DNA of 64,000 nucleotides from Candidatus Micrarchaeota archaeon CG1_02_47_40 (GTDB lineage Archaea > Micrarchaeota > Micrarchaeia > Anstonellales > CG1-02-47-40), in NCBI GenBank assembly GCA_001871475.1, contig MNVE01000016.1, forward strand, positions 62,001-126,000, in the 5' to 3' direction. A program made the translations under genes and the position numbers. Under the pieces are notes generated by a model. The model searched no databases, was not told where the DNA came from, and saw nothing but the letters and a program-made list of their open reading frames with translations. The first letter of the stretch is position 1, and each line of letters starts with the position of its first letter. Shown here in pieces: positions 33,948 to 43,400 of this stretch.

Positions 33948-35162
33948 TTACTGCATCTTATACACGATGGAAGATTTTCCGAATATATTCCAGACATCCG
34001 CGACAACGCAATCCTTCTTTGCGAGTTTCCTGAAATATTCATAGCCTTTTTGGGAATATTCCTTGTGGGCGGCGGCGATTATGAGCACATCTGCATCCTT
34101 CACGACGCTTTCAAGGGATTCGTCATTCTTGACATAAGTGTCATGCACGAAAACTTTCGCCCTCTCCCTTTTTAGCGTTTTTATCAGCTTGAAGGAAAGC
34201 GACTCCCTCGTATCATCGGAATCGGACTTGAAGGAAAGCCCGAGCACTGCAATTTTCTTCCCCTTTATAGGAGTGAATGATTTGACGCGTTCAACAAGAT
34301 ATGATGGAATGGTTTCATTGATTTTCCATGCTGCGGCTATAAGTTCCGGGAAGGGGATTTTGCTGGTCAGGAAAAACCCGTCCTTGAAAAGGCAGGGCCC
34401 TGCGGCAAAGCCGGGCTTTTTTGGCCCTCCGCGCGGGTAATTCTTGTTTGCAAGCTCAACAATCTGGTAAATGTCAGCGCCGAACTGTTCGGATATTACC
34501 ATAAACTCGTTTGCGATTGCAAAATTTATGTAGCGGTACATGTTGGTGAAAAGCTTCAGCAATTCCGCATTGATGGCGCTTGTGGTATAAACCTCGGACT
34601 TTATTGTTTTGAAAACCTCAACTGCCCTTTTTTTGCTCTCTTCATCGTTTGCCCCGACTATTTCTGGCAGTTCAAACAATTCTTTTATTGCCTTTCCTTC
34701 AGCCAGGCGCTCCGGGCAGAAGGCAAGAAAAATATCCTTTCCTACCTTGAATTTGGTGTTTTCCTCTATGAAGCCGGTTACATACTCGATGGTGCCCGGA
34801 GAAACCGTGCTTCGCAGTATTATCAAGTGCCCCTTTTTTAGGTGGGGCAGCATGTTCCCCAAAACCATATCTATCTGCGAGAAATCCGGGTTCATGTGTT
34901 GGTCTACCGGGGTGCCGAGCGTAAGTATGATGTTGTCGGACTTCATCGCCTCTGAAAGGGAGGAAGTGACGGTGAAGCTTTTGCCAAGCGTGGATGAGAG
35001 TATCGCTTCAGCCCCATCTTCTATGAAGGGCATCTTTTTTTCTTTCAGCATCTGCAGAAACTTTTCATTTATGTCCATGCCGGTTACGCTCGCGCCCCGC
35101 GATGCGAATGCAAGCGCCAGGGGCAGCCCCACCCTTCCTATGCCTATTACTGACAGATTCAT
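33948..35162 (-). CDS. wecC: UDP-N-acetyl-D-mannosamine dehydrogenase-like enzyme
   Basis: A 404-residue NAD-dependent dehydrogenase. LSVIGIGRVGLPLALAFASR binds NAD, FCPERLAEGKAIKELFELP and FKSDSDDTRESLSFKLIKTL are typical, and the catalytic Cys is intact in GFAAGPCLFKDGFFL. The AGPCLFKD form separates WecC-type enzymes from UDP-glucose dehydrogenases (GFGGSCLPKD). With WecB at 2779 it would make UDP-ManNAcA, a common archaeal surface sugar. It heads a minus-strand run of epimerase, flippase and nucleotidyltransferase. Confidence 0.88.
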   Translation of the reverse strand: MNLSVIGIGRVGLPLALAFASRGASVTGMDINEKFLQMLKEKKMPFIEDGAEAILSSTLGKSFTVTSSLSEAMKSDNIILTLGTPVDQHMNPDFSQIDMVLGNMLPHLKKGHLIILRSTVSPGTIEYVTGFIEENTKFKVGKDIFLAFCPERLAEGKAIKELFELPEIVGANDEESKKRAVEVFKTIKSEVYTTSAINAELLKLFTNMYRYINFAIANEFMVISEQFGADIYQIVELANKNYPRGGPKKPGFAAGPCLFKDGFFLTSKIPFPELIAAAWKINETIPSYLVERVKSFTPIKGKKIAVLGLSFKSDSDDTRESLSFKLIKTLKRERAKVFVHDTYVKNDESLESVVKDADVLIIAAAHKEYSQKGYEYFRKLAKKDCVVADVWNIFGKSSIVYKMQ

Positions 35163-35249
35163 GTTGAAAACCTCCCAAAATACTGCTTGCTTTTAGGGAT
35201 TGAAAGTTTATAAAATAAAGTATTTATAGGTTTAGATTAGGTGGGACAA

Positions 35250-35786
35250 ATGAAACTACATCTTGGATGCAGGACCGACATTCTTCCAAAAAAAGACGGG
35301 TGGGTAAATCTTGACATTGACAGGGAATTGAAAAACGTTGATGTTTTCCACGACCTTGAAAAGATGCCGTATCCTTTTGAGGATGACCGTGCCGATGAAA
35401 TCAGGATATGGAACGTATTGGAGCACATACGAAAACCAAGCGAGGTTTTGGCAGAAATGCACAGAATCTGCAAAAATGGCGCAAGGGTGCATATTAAAGT
35501 GCCCCACTTTTCCCAGGGAGGGATGTGGGGGGACGAAACTCATGTTCACGGCTGCAGTATAAATTTCATGGAAAAATCAATTGAGTTTTCAGGATGCGAA
35601 TTTAGGGTGGCAAAAAAAAGGCTTAATTACCGGCAGACAAGAGCGGGCATGGGGAAAATCGGGGCAATTCAGAATGCCGTCCTAAACCCACTAATCAACC
35701 TGGACAGGAAGATTTTTGAGCGCTATTTCCTGTATTATTTTGGCGGGGTTGAAGAGATAGAATACCTGCTGGAAGTTGTCAAGTGA
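35250..35786 (+). CDS. SAM-dependent methyltransferase-like protein
   Basis: A 178-residue protein: LHLGCRTDILPKKDGWVNLD is a shortened SAM motif I (LGCG replaced by LGCR), DIRIWNVLEHIRKPSEVLAE is near motif IV, and VHIKVPHFSQGG is motif VI. Such small methyltransferase-like proteins (predicted SAM-dependent, type 11-related) are common in polysaccharide clusters. The Arg in place of the final Gly of motif I makes me unsure it still binds SAM. The ATG at 35250 follows AGGTGGGACAA. It is one base from the downstream membrane gene. Confidence 0.75.
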   Translation: MKLHLGCRTDILPKKDGWVNLDIDRELKNVDVFHDLEKMPYPFEDDRADEIRIWNVLEHIRKPSEVLAEMHRICKNGARVHIKVPHFSQGGMWGDETHVHGCSINFMEKSIEFSGCEFRVAKKRLNYRQTRAGMGKIGAIQNAVLNPLINLDRKIFERYFLYYFGGVEEIEYLLEVVK

Positions 35787-35787
35787 T

Positions 35788-37311
35788 ATGAAAAATAAAC
35801 TCTGCTTGCGCTTTGCGCAAGTCTGTCGGAAACCTTCGGTTTCCTCCATTGCTTTTGTGATTGTGTGCGCCCTTCTCTTAAGGCTAATTTTCGCTTTTCT
35901 TTTCCCCATTCCCGCAAGCGGGGACGAGATGTGGCACTATTTGGTGTCGGAGAGCTTTACGAAGGAGAAGTGGCTCACTGCCCCATATATAGACAATTAT
36001 TGGGGGCATGTTGAGGTCCCGCAGGGAACAAGCTACCGCCCGCCGCTGTTTAATTTTATGGTTGGCGGAGCCATGATGCTTTTTGGCAGCTCTTTTTTTC
36101 TTATGCAGATGCTGAATGTGCTGATTGGAACGGCAGTGGTATTGGCAGTTTATCTCGTTGCGAAAAAGCTGTTTGAGGATGAGAATGTTGCAATTGCCTC
36201 CGCTTTATTCACGGCAATAAATCCGGTTTTCATCTCGCTTTCCATAGGGGGGGAAGTTCGGATGTTTTTTGCACTGCTGTTTCTGATTTCGGTTTATTTT
36301 TGGCTGGAGGGAAGGAAAGGCTTGGCAGGCATTTTCTGCGGGCTTTGCGTCCTGACACACCAGATGGGGCTGGCTCTTGCGATTGGATATGGAATATTGA
36401 TGATCGCCGATTTGATGGGAAAAAGAAAGGGGATTGGCGCCTGGCTGAAGGAAACCGCTTCTTTTTTTGCCCCTTCCCTGCTTGCAATCCTTATCCTGCT
36501 TGCAATAAATTTCGCGCTTTTTGCCGATGTGTTTTATTCCACATCAAAATACGTGCCCCTTATAACAAATTGGAATGAGATGCAGAAACTCGCGCCTCCG
36601 AAACTGGAAAACTTTAATTGGGGCGCCGCGATTTCGAATACGTTGCAGAACACAGCCAGAACCTTCCTGCCTCTTCCCTTTTCGCGTGTTGATGGGGGCT
36701 TGGCACTTGACTTTAACTTCATAACGAACACGAACCTGAATTACAATTCTCTCGCCTCAATAACAACGCTTGTGCTTTTGGCAGGCGCAGTTGTTTATGC
36801 ATATGAGAGAAAGAAAGACGCCGGGTTGCTTGCGTCTATGTTTTTTGGAGGTTTGTTTTTGGCTGTTTTGTCCTTACACTGGCCGACTACTTACGCATAT
36901 GCCTTCCTTTTCGGAACTTCTTTCCTTGCGATCATTTTCGGGTTTGGAAGAATTTTAGAAGAGAAGAAAGAAAGGAGAAACCTGCTTGCCTTTGTTGCAG
37001 TCCTTCTATTGATGCAGTTTGTGATTTTCCTAAACAGACCTGCAGAAAAGCCGAGCGTGATTGAATGGATGGAAACGAACATCGCGCAGAACGAGCGCAT
37101 TATGTCTTCAGACTGTCTTGAAATTGCGTTTTATACTGGAAAGGCATGTTTTGTGACACCTGCAGAAGATGATGCGATTATCAGAAATACCGCCTCAAAA
37201 TACGCGGTTGAATATTTTGTGCAGAGAAAGAAAGAGGGAGAACTGCCGCATTGCCAACTTGTTTTTGAGGGTGAAAATTGGTTCGTTTGCCTGTTAAGCG
37301 GCACCCCATAA
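35788..37311 (+). CDS. GT-C fold membrane glycosyltransferase (PMT/ArnT-like)
   Basis: A 507-residue protein with about 11-13 hydrophobic segments. The first external loop holds the Asp-Glu motif PASGDEMWHY typical of PMT/ArnT enzymes, followed by SYRPPLFNF. It would use a polyprenyl-phosphate sugar as donor on the outer face of the membrane. The ATG at 35788 follows GTGAT. Odd point: codons 7-19 contain two perfect 7-bp hairpins (35805-35821 and 35828-35844), giving the basic peptide CLRFAQVCRKPS before the first helix. A paralogue-like GT-C enzyme is at 43646. Confidence 0.8.
   Translation: MKNKLCLRFAQVCRKPSVSSIAFVIVCALLLRLIFAFLFPIPASGDEMWHYLVSESFTKEKWLTAPYIDNYWGHVEVPQGTSYRPPLFNFMVGGAMMLFGSSFFLMQMLNVLIGTAVVLAVYLVAKKLFEDENVAIASALFTAINPVFISLSIGGEVRMFFALLFLISVYFWLEGRKGLAGIFCGLCVLTHQMGLALAIGYGILMIADLMGKRKGIGAWLKETASFFAPSLLAILILLAINFALFADVFYSTSKYVPLITNWNEMQKLAPPKLENFNWGAAISNTLQNTARTFLPLPFSRVDGGLALDFNFITNTNLNYNSLASITTLVLLAGAVVYAYERKKDAGLLASMFFGGLFLAVLSLHWPTTYAYAFLFGTSFLAIIFGFGRILEEKKERRNLLAFVAVLLLMQFVIFLNRPAEKPSVIEWMETNIAQNERIMSSDCLEIAFYTGKACFVTPAEDDAIIRNTASKYAVEYFVQRKKEGELPHCQLVFEGENWFVCLLSGTP
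35805..35844 (+). repeat. two consecutive 7-bp hairpins within the GT-C N-terminal codons
   Basis: CTTGCGC-TTT-GCGCAAG (35805-35821) and GGAAACC-TTC-GGTTTCC (35828-35844) lie six bases apart. Stem length and three-base loop match the hairpins of the tRNA-Val intron element, but the stem sequences differ. They are in frame and add about 13 residues. They may be a small in-frame member of the element family or an unrelated translational control structure. Confidence 0.6.
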
Positions 37312-37384
37312 TGAAGTGGAATGCCCAGTTATCTCTGCACAACTTCCATAGGTTCTGAACTTTGAAAGAGTCACAAAAATTTGA

Positions 37385-38035
37385 CTACTTTTTAGCATGG
37401 ATAAATGCCTGCTGGCCAAATATGCTGTGGAGTATAGGAAACCTTAGATATATTTTCAAAAGGAGAAGAGATTTGGGCAATAAAGTATTTTTGAGACTGA
37501 AGGGAAGAAAACGGGGCTTGCACTCGGTAATTTTGAAATCGTTCAGCTCAAGAATCTCCACTAGGCTCCTATCATCAAGAGGGGTTATATGGTCAAAGAA
37601 CATCCAGAAATCGTTAAAGCAATAGCGGATATTTGGCTGCATTATCAGAAGAGAACCGCCATCTTTAAGAACCCTTCTTATTTCGCGCAGAGTGTGGAGT
37701 ATGTCGTCCTTGGTTATATGCTCAAAAAAATTACTCACGAATACCACGTCAATGCTGCCATCCGGAAGTTTTATGTTCGTGGACTGAGAGATTAAAGTTT
37801 CCACCTCAGGCGCGGCAAATTTTTTGAACTCGGGATTTAAGTCCAACGCAATTTTTCTTTTTGCCCGGATATGGTTTATGAACTCGCAATAGCCTGCAGC
37901 CACCTCAAGCACAGTTGAATCTGCTGGAATGCGCCGTTGGAAAAACTCTCGGCAGAGCAACGAGTAGAGCGCGCCTCTGAAGTGCAAGTCTCCGCCAAGC
38001 CGCCTTCTATACATGTCGCTTAAGTCGTAAAGCAT
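37385..38035 (-). CDS. class I SAM-dependent methyltransferase
   Basis: A 216-residue methyltransferase. STVLEVAAGYCEFINHIRAK is motif I (VAAGYC in place of the usual GxGxG form), KIALDLNPEF is motif II, IDVVFVSNFFEHITKDDILH is motif IV and EIRRVLKDGGSLLIMQPN is motif VI. The open frame extends 82 codons upstream through a hairpin-rich non-coding region, but a TATA box (38051-38064) lies 25 nt before the ATG at 38035, so I take a leaderless start there. It is convergent with the GT-C gene (73 bases between stops, nothing seen there). Confidence 0.82.
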   Translation of the reverse strand: MLYDLSDMYRRRLGGDLHFRGALYSLLCREFFQRRIPADSTVLEVAAGYCEFINHIRAKRKIALDLNPEFKKFAAPEVETLISQSTNIKLPDGSIDVVFVSNFFEHITKDDILHTLREIRRVLKDGGSLLIMQPNIRYCFNDFWMFFDHITPLDDRSLVEILELNDFKITECKPRFLPFSLKNTLLPKSLLLLKIYLRFPILHSIFGQQAFIHAKK

Positions 38036-38050
38036 AGCTGTACTAAAGCG

Positions 38051-38064
38051 CCTAAAAATATAAA
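38051..38064 (-). promoter_or_regulatory. TATA box for the methyltransferase gene at 38035
   Basis: On the minus strand the sequence is TTTATATTTTTAGG, centred about 25 nt before the ATG. It rules out the 82-codon longer frame, which would run through the TATA box and the hairpin region upstream. Confidence 0.65.
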
Positions 38065-38065
38065 C

Positions 38066-38255
38066 ACTCACTTTTTGTTGGCTTGGAACTTGTTGCGGAT
38101 TAGTCCGGCATCGCACGGCAGTGCGCCCGGGGGGCGTGCCAGTCGTCCAGGCGGCTGCCGCTTGTTTGCGGCGCTGCCTTCCGTTTCTACCGAACCACCG
38201 AAAGCTAAAACGTTCGGACAGCAACTTACAGAATATTTGACACTTCGCGTCAAAG
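38066..38255. repeat. hairpin-rich spacer between GT2 gene and methyltransferase gene, possible degenerate repeat element
   Basis: This 190-base spacer begins one base after the GT2 stop. It holds TTTGACAC-TTC-GCGTCAAA (one mismatch), GCCGC-TTGTTT-GCGGC, and AAAGTT-ATTTCG-AACTTT over the stop codon. The TTC-looped TTGAC hairpin is nearly the same as one in the tRNA-Val intron (62793-62811). It is markedly GC-rich in the middle (38127-38190) compared with its neighbours. It may be an old or different member of the family at 11982, 46342 and 62764. Confidence 0.5.
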
Positions 38256-39011
38256 TTATTTCGAACTTTCAAATCGCCCAAACTTTGATCGGATATTCAG
38301 TAAAAAAAGTTCCATCAGTTTCATTGAATACTTTACAAATGCGTTTCCTATCCTCCATTTTGGCGCTCCGGCTTCGCGATTTCCCCAGGAAACTGGAATT
38401 TCACAGGCTTTCGCACCCTTCATTAATGCAAGCATGGGAAGTTCAACAGTTATTTCAAAGCCTGCGCTCTTTAGCGGAAGGGATTTGATGGTTGAAGTGC
38501 AATAGGCTTTGAAAGCATTTGAAGTGTCTGCGTAGGGAAGGAGAAACAGCATGCGCAGAACGTTGTTGAAGGAGCGGTTTGCCAAGTATTTTGAGAGGGG
38601 ATAATTATTGGTTTTCCCCCCGTTTGAGAAGCGGGTTGAGAAAACAACATCAAAACCTTCATCTACCTTGCGCACCATTTTCACTGCGTCTGAAGGCTTA
38701 TCCGACAAATCCGCCATCATCACCACTGTCGCAAATCCTTCCGCCTTCCCTATCGCTTCCCTTATTGAATGCCCGAAACCATACGGGGCGGAGCGGTGAA
38801 GCGGGATGATGTTATTTGGATGTAATTTCGCGTAATTGTTTATTATTTCCTTTGTTCCGTCCTGGCTGTTGTCATCGGCTATTATTATCTGGGGTGAATA
38901 GCCTGCCCGTTCAAACTCTGCCATGCAGGCATCCATCGCCTTTGCAATGCTGCCTGCTTCGTTGCGCGTTGGGAGTATTATTGAAACTGTTTTGGTTTTT
39001 GAGCCTGCCAT
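38256..39011 (-). CDS. GT2-family glycosyltransferase (dolichyl-phosphate mannosyltransferase-like)
   Basis: A 251-residue GT-A enzyme. VSIILPTRNEAGSIAKAMDA starts it, IIADDNSQDGT holds the first Asp pair, ADLSDKPSDAVKMVRKVDEG is the second (Asp in place of the usual DxD first Asp retained), and SAGFEITVELPMLALMKGAK is the Dpm1-like acceptor region. It probably loads a polyprenyl phosphate with a hexose as donor for the GT-C enzymes. No C-terminal membrane helices are present. A hairpin-rich spacer begins right after its stop. Confidence 0.85.
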   Translation of the reverse strand: MAGSKTKTVSIILPTRNEAGSIAKAMDACMAEFERAGYSPQIIIADDNSQDGTKEIINNYAKLHPNNIIPLHRSAPYGFGHSIREAIGKAEGFATVVMMADLSDKPSDAVKMVRKVDEGFDVVFSTRFSNGGKTNNYPLSKYLANRSFNNVLRMLFLLPYADTSNAFKAYCTSTIKSLPLKSAGFEITVELPMLALMKGAKACEIPVSWGNREAGAPKWRIGNAFVKYSMKLMELFLLNIRSKFGRFESSK

Positions 39012-39075
39012 AGGAAATAATTAGTAGGGGTGAATGTTTTTAATTGTTTGAAGGGAAAGGAAGGGCGGTGAATAG

Positions 39076-39138
39076 ATGAAGAAACGGCTATGCGAATGTT
39101 TAGTGTGTTCGTTATATGAGAAAAGGATAGAACTTTAG
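39076..39138 (+). CDS. possible very short ORF with Cys motif (20 aa)
   Basis: It starts ATG behind GGGCGGTGAATAG and encodes MKKRLCECLVCSLYEKRIEL. Three cysteines in CECLVC could bind a metal. GGGCGG of the ribosome site can pair with CCGCCC about 75 bases later, which might hide it. It lies in a 190-base spacer with otherwise no gene. With only 20 codons this is weak. Confidence 0.25.
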   Translation: MKKRLCECLVCSLYEKRIEL

Positions 39139-39201
39139 TGCAGCCGCCCTTCTTTTTGCGCTCTTTTTGTTTGCAGGAAAAATTAGGGAAGGAACGGAGG
39201 C

Positions 39202-40464
39202 TCACCAGCATATTCCCTCGTAATTGGGTTTTTTCAGCTTCAGTATTCTTTTGCCTTCAAGCACGTACTTTTCGGTGTCTATTTCGGCAAACTCCTTCCA
39301 GTCCGTCATTATCACTGCCGCTTCTGATTTTTCAATTGCCTCCTTTGCGCTTTTGCAGTAGTTTAAAGCCGGTGCGTGCTTTTTTGCATTTTCAGTTGCC
39401 TTTGGATCGTATGCGAACACCTTTGCGCCCTGCGAGTGCAGAAGGAAAGCAACCTCCATGCCCGGACTTTCGCGTATGTCGTCCGTGCCTGGCTTGAACG
39501 CAAGCCCAAGCACTGCGATTTTTTTTCCTGAAAAACTGCCGAGCCTGGTTTTTAGGCGCTCAATCACTTTTGAAGGCTGGTTTTTGTTTACCTCCAGCAC
39601 GGCAGAGAGCATTGAGGAGCATTCGCCAAGCATTTTCGCCTCAAACGCAAGCGAAGCGGTGTCCTTTGGCAGGCAGCTTCCGCCAAAGCCGCAGCCCGAA
39701 TCAAGGAAGGCGCGGTTTATCCTCCGGTCAAGCGCCATGCCGTTTGCAACTTCGTGCGAATCTATTCCCAATTTCTTGCAGATATTTCCAATCTCATTTG
39801 CAAATGATATTTTTGCCGCCAGGAAGGAGTTTGACGCGTATTTCACCATCATTGCACTTTTTGATGAGCAGAAAAACATTTTTGAGCCAAAGGGAGAGTA
39901 TAACCGTGCCAGCATTTCACTGCTTTTCCCCTCACTGCACCCCACCACTATCCTGTCAGGCTTTTGAAAGTCTTTCACCGCACTCCCCTCTCGCAGGAAT
40001 TCCGGGTTTGTGAAGAAGTAGAAGCCTTCGCCGTCTTTTTTTCCGCTTGAATTTTCAATTGCCAAAACCACTTCATCAATTTTAGTTGGAGGCGTGGTGC
40101 TTTTCAGAATGATTATTGGCGCATCTTTCCTTCCCCTTATGGCAATGCCGGCAGATTTTGCAGCCGAAATGACATACTGCATATCCGTACTGCCGTCTTT
40201 TGACTGCGGGGTGCCCACGCATATGAAAATTATTTCCGATTGGAAAATCGCTTCCTGCGCATTCGTTGTCGCTTTCAGCCTTGAGCCGATATGCTTTTGC
40301 AGGAGCTCCTGCAGCCCCGGCTCGTATATCGGGCACTTTCCCGCGTTTATTTCACCAACGCGCCCTTCTGAAATGTCAACAAGAATTACTTCGTTGCCGG
40401 TTTCTGCCAGGCACGCGCCAGTAACAAGCCCCACGTATCCGGAGCCGATTATTGATATTTTCAC
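39202..40464 (-). CDS. ugd: UDP-glucose 6-dehydrogenase
   Basis: A 420-residue enzyme oxidising UDP-glucose to UDP-glucuronate with two NAD. ISIIGSGYVGLVTGACLAET binds NAD; FICVGTPQSKDGSTDMQYVI, FTNPEFLREGSAVKDFQKPD and CGFGGSCLPKDTASLAFEAK with the catalytic Cys are complete; GLAFKPGTDDIRESPGMEVA closes the site. Length is normal. It lies 13 bases after the AglB gene stop in the same direction, so hexuronate may be part of the N-glycan. It is the only one of the three dehydrogenases here with the GFGGSC form. Confidence 0.93.
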   Translation of the reverse strand: MKISIIGSGYVGLVTGACLAETGNEVILVDISEGRVGEINAGKCPIYEPGLQELLQKHIGSRLKATTNAQEAIFQSEIIFICVGTPQSKDGSTDMQYVISAAKSAGIAIRGRKDAPIIILKSTTPPTKIDEVVLAIENSSGKKDGEGFYFFTNPEFLREGSAVKDFQKPDRIVVGCSEGKSSEMLARLYSPFGSKMFFCSSKSAMMVKYASNSFLAAKISFANEIGNICKKLGIDSHEVANGMALDRRINRAFLDSGCGFGGSCLPKDTASLAFEAKMLGECSSMLSAVLEVNKNQPSKVIERLKTRLGSFSGKKIAVLGLAFKPGTDDIRESPGMEVAFLLHSQGAKVFAYDPKATENAKKHAPALNYCKSAKEAIEKSEAAVIMTDWKEFAEIDTEKYVLEGKRILKLKKPNYEGICW

Positions 40465-40477
40465 TCAAAACGCCCCC

Positions 40478-43400
40478 TTATCCCGCGCCGTAAATCGGGC
40501 TTGTGAAGTCTGTCAGCTTAAACATCTTCACTTCCCCCCCGCTAGTCTGGTAGACAAGCTCAAAGCCAGGTATGCTGCGCAATACAAAACCTTGGTAAAG
40601 CACCGAATCGTAGAATTTGCCCTTTCTGTCCTCCCAGCCGCTAAGCGGCATCCCATTTTCGGAAAGCCACACTGCATCATGCGTGTAGAAGGAATGATAC
40701 ACTGTCCAGCGCTCATTGTCCTCAACCGGGGAGAAAAGCAGCGCCTTATTCAACTGCAGGTCTCCGTTCTGCTCCTTTCTGTCAAGGTAGTAGGTTGCGC
40801 GCGCATTCACTGTTCCGTCAGCCATCTTTGCCTGTCCAAGGCAGTAGCGGGGAGAGAGGGCAAACTGGATTCCCTGCGGGGTTTCCTTTCTTTCAGATGC
40901 ATAAGCTATTGTTCCCTTTATGTTCTGCGAAAGGGAGATGGTGCATGCTTCCTCAGGTGCCGGGTTTTTTGGAATGTAAATGGATTCCCAGGTGTGCTCC
41001 GCCTCGCACTCGCTCTCGCCGGGCATGTGCGAAACGTCAGTCTGGTTCAGGTAGGCGCAGGAGAGATAGTTGAGCGCCCCGTACTTTCCGCCAAAAGTAT
41101 AGCCCCCTGCTATTATTATTTCCGAATCAAGCATTACATATCTTGAGTCAAAATAATGAAGGTATTCTGCAAGCTTCTCGGGTGTTGCATCCAGAAAGCC
41201 GCTTGCGACCATGCCTATCATCTTGTGTGAAGTATGCTCGTTCCTTAACACTGTTTTCTTGTCCCCGAAGAAGTTGGTCCAGTGCCCGTAATCCCACCAG
41301 GAGGTGATGCGGTCGCGCTCACTAACGTTGTGCTCAATCCAGTCCATCACTTCTATCCAATAGGGGGAAATGCGCACGCACCTGAAAGAGGCGGCGTACT
41401 GCTCCATTGACGTGCCTCCTGAAAACGGGTCGGAGACAAGGGAGAGGTAGCATAGCCTTGAGGAGAACTGGTTGTTGAAATCGGACATGAAAGTTTCATC
41501 AAGCGCGCCTGCTTTGCATATCTCCTCATCGTACTGCCCCGCTACCTTAAGCCGCGCGCAAAGCTCTTCAAATTTTGGCGCGACAGCCTGCGGATTGTCC
41601 TGGAAGCGCACATCCTGGGATTCCATTATCAGTGATGCGCCAAGCGGGTTTGGCACGAGGGAGCTTGAGATGGCGAAAAGAAATGCAAGAAGGAATACGC
41701 CCCAGAAAAGGGCGCCCAGAACGTCTGCCCTCTTCTTCTGCGCCCATCCCTTTATTTTTGCGATATAACGGATGAGATAGTTCAGCAGTTTGTCCGCCTC
41801 GCCTATTGAAAAGGATGCGGCAACCACGAGCATGAGCGCAAAAAATGACGTGTATTTGAGCCTGTTCAGCCCAACATAGGAGATTGGGAATATCAAAAGC
41901 GCATAAAGCATGAACAGGTCGGAGTGCTCAATGCGCTTGTCTTGTTTGTTGTAGAGAGTTCTTGCAAATGCGGATATGGCTGCGATTATCGCGCCGAAAA
42001 GGAACATCATTCCCAGACTCACATCCTTTTGCGAGGTGTGCGTTTCAAAGCCGAAAAGCGCTCCCACAACCCAGTCTGCAATCAAGAGAAGGGAATTTAT
42101 CGCTATCGTTGAGGGAACTGCAAGCGCGTTGAAGAAAAATTGCACCGGCCCGTCAAGGAACGGAAGGAAGGGGATTTGCACGTTTTGGGGATTTGCAGAA
42201 AGGAGTCCTGCTTCTCCCTCAAAGGAGCCGCCTGCTGAACCCTGCTCCTGAATGGTGCGTGTAAGGGGCTGCTGGTATACCATGGTTGAAACCGCGCCCT
42301 TGCCTGCCTCAAGGAATTTTGAGAAGATGGGGGTGAATATGAGAAGCACAAGGCATGCAAGAACGATGCCAAAAATCACGTAAAGGCGCGTTTCGCGCTC
42401 CTTCACATGCTTTAGAAGGTAATATGGAAACGCGCAGAAGAGAACCGCTATTCCCACCCCGAAAAGGTAATCGAACGGGATTTCAAGCGCGCCAAGCTGG
42501 TAAAGGTCAAACAATATTTTGGTGAAGAATGCGGTAAGGGAATAGGTGAAGGAGATGAGCATGAAGTGATACAAATCTTCTTTCCTGTAAAGAAGAAGCA
42601 GGGCATGTATGGCTGTGAATATGGGGATTACAAGAATCATTATCTGGTTGGCATTTGAGCCGAGCAGGAGCACTATTACCGCAAAGGCGGTAAGCGCGTA
42701 ATATCTCATCTCGTTTTTGTACTTGAGCGCAAGTGCATAAGAGGCGAACATGAAGAACATTGCAAAAAGGTTGAATGGCTGCAGTTCAGTAACGCCTGCG
42801 GACATTTTCAGTATCGTGACAGGCGCAAAGGCGGCGAGGGTGGCGGCAACAAGCCCATGCCTTCTTCCGTATTCCTGCGCCATGAGAAGGTAGATGAAAA
42901 ACACCATGAAAGCCGCAACGATTGGAGGATAAAAGTTTGAAATTACCGAGAGGAGGTAATTGTAATAGTCCCCTCCGGAAGTGTAAAGGGAATACCACTG
43001 CGCCTCAAGATAATTGGTAATGGGAGCTGTGCGGTGGTTTGTTTTTCCTTCCGGGTACCATGCGATGTCATCCAGTGCAGGGGCGCCCCCATCCTGCAGA
43101 ATCTGCCGAGCACCGTAAATGTAAAAATAGGGGTCAAGCTCTTGGTAAATGGGAGAGTATGATTGTATTCTTATGAGAAAGGTAAGGAGCATTATTGCAA
43201 TAATTGCAAGCGGGGCAATGTGCGGGAGTATTTTTGGCGCAATCTCATTGAGGTTTTGGGGAATTTTTGAGGGCAGCTTCAGATTCAGAAAATCCTCGTA
43301 AGCCCTCGTGTAAAGGAAAACTGCCGCAGAAGCGATGTAAAAGAGCGCAATGTTTATGTAAACAAGCGTAAGTGAGAAGGGGATTCCGAAAATGAAGAAC

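Noticed and set aside
37312-37384. A gene or RNA between the convergent GT-C and methyltransferase genes
   Set aside because: No frame, hairpin or repeat worth reporting was seen in these 73 bases.
38036-38281. An 82-codon N-terminal extension of the methyltransferase at 38035
   Set aside because: It crosses the TATA box, hairpins and a GC-rich spacer, has no SAM-fold features, and the leaderless ATG at 38035 has a box at 25 nt.
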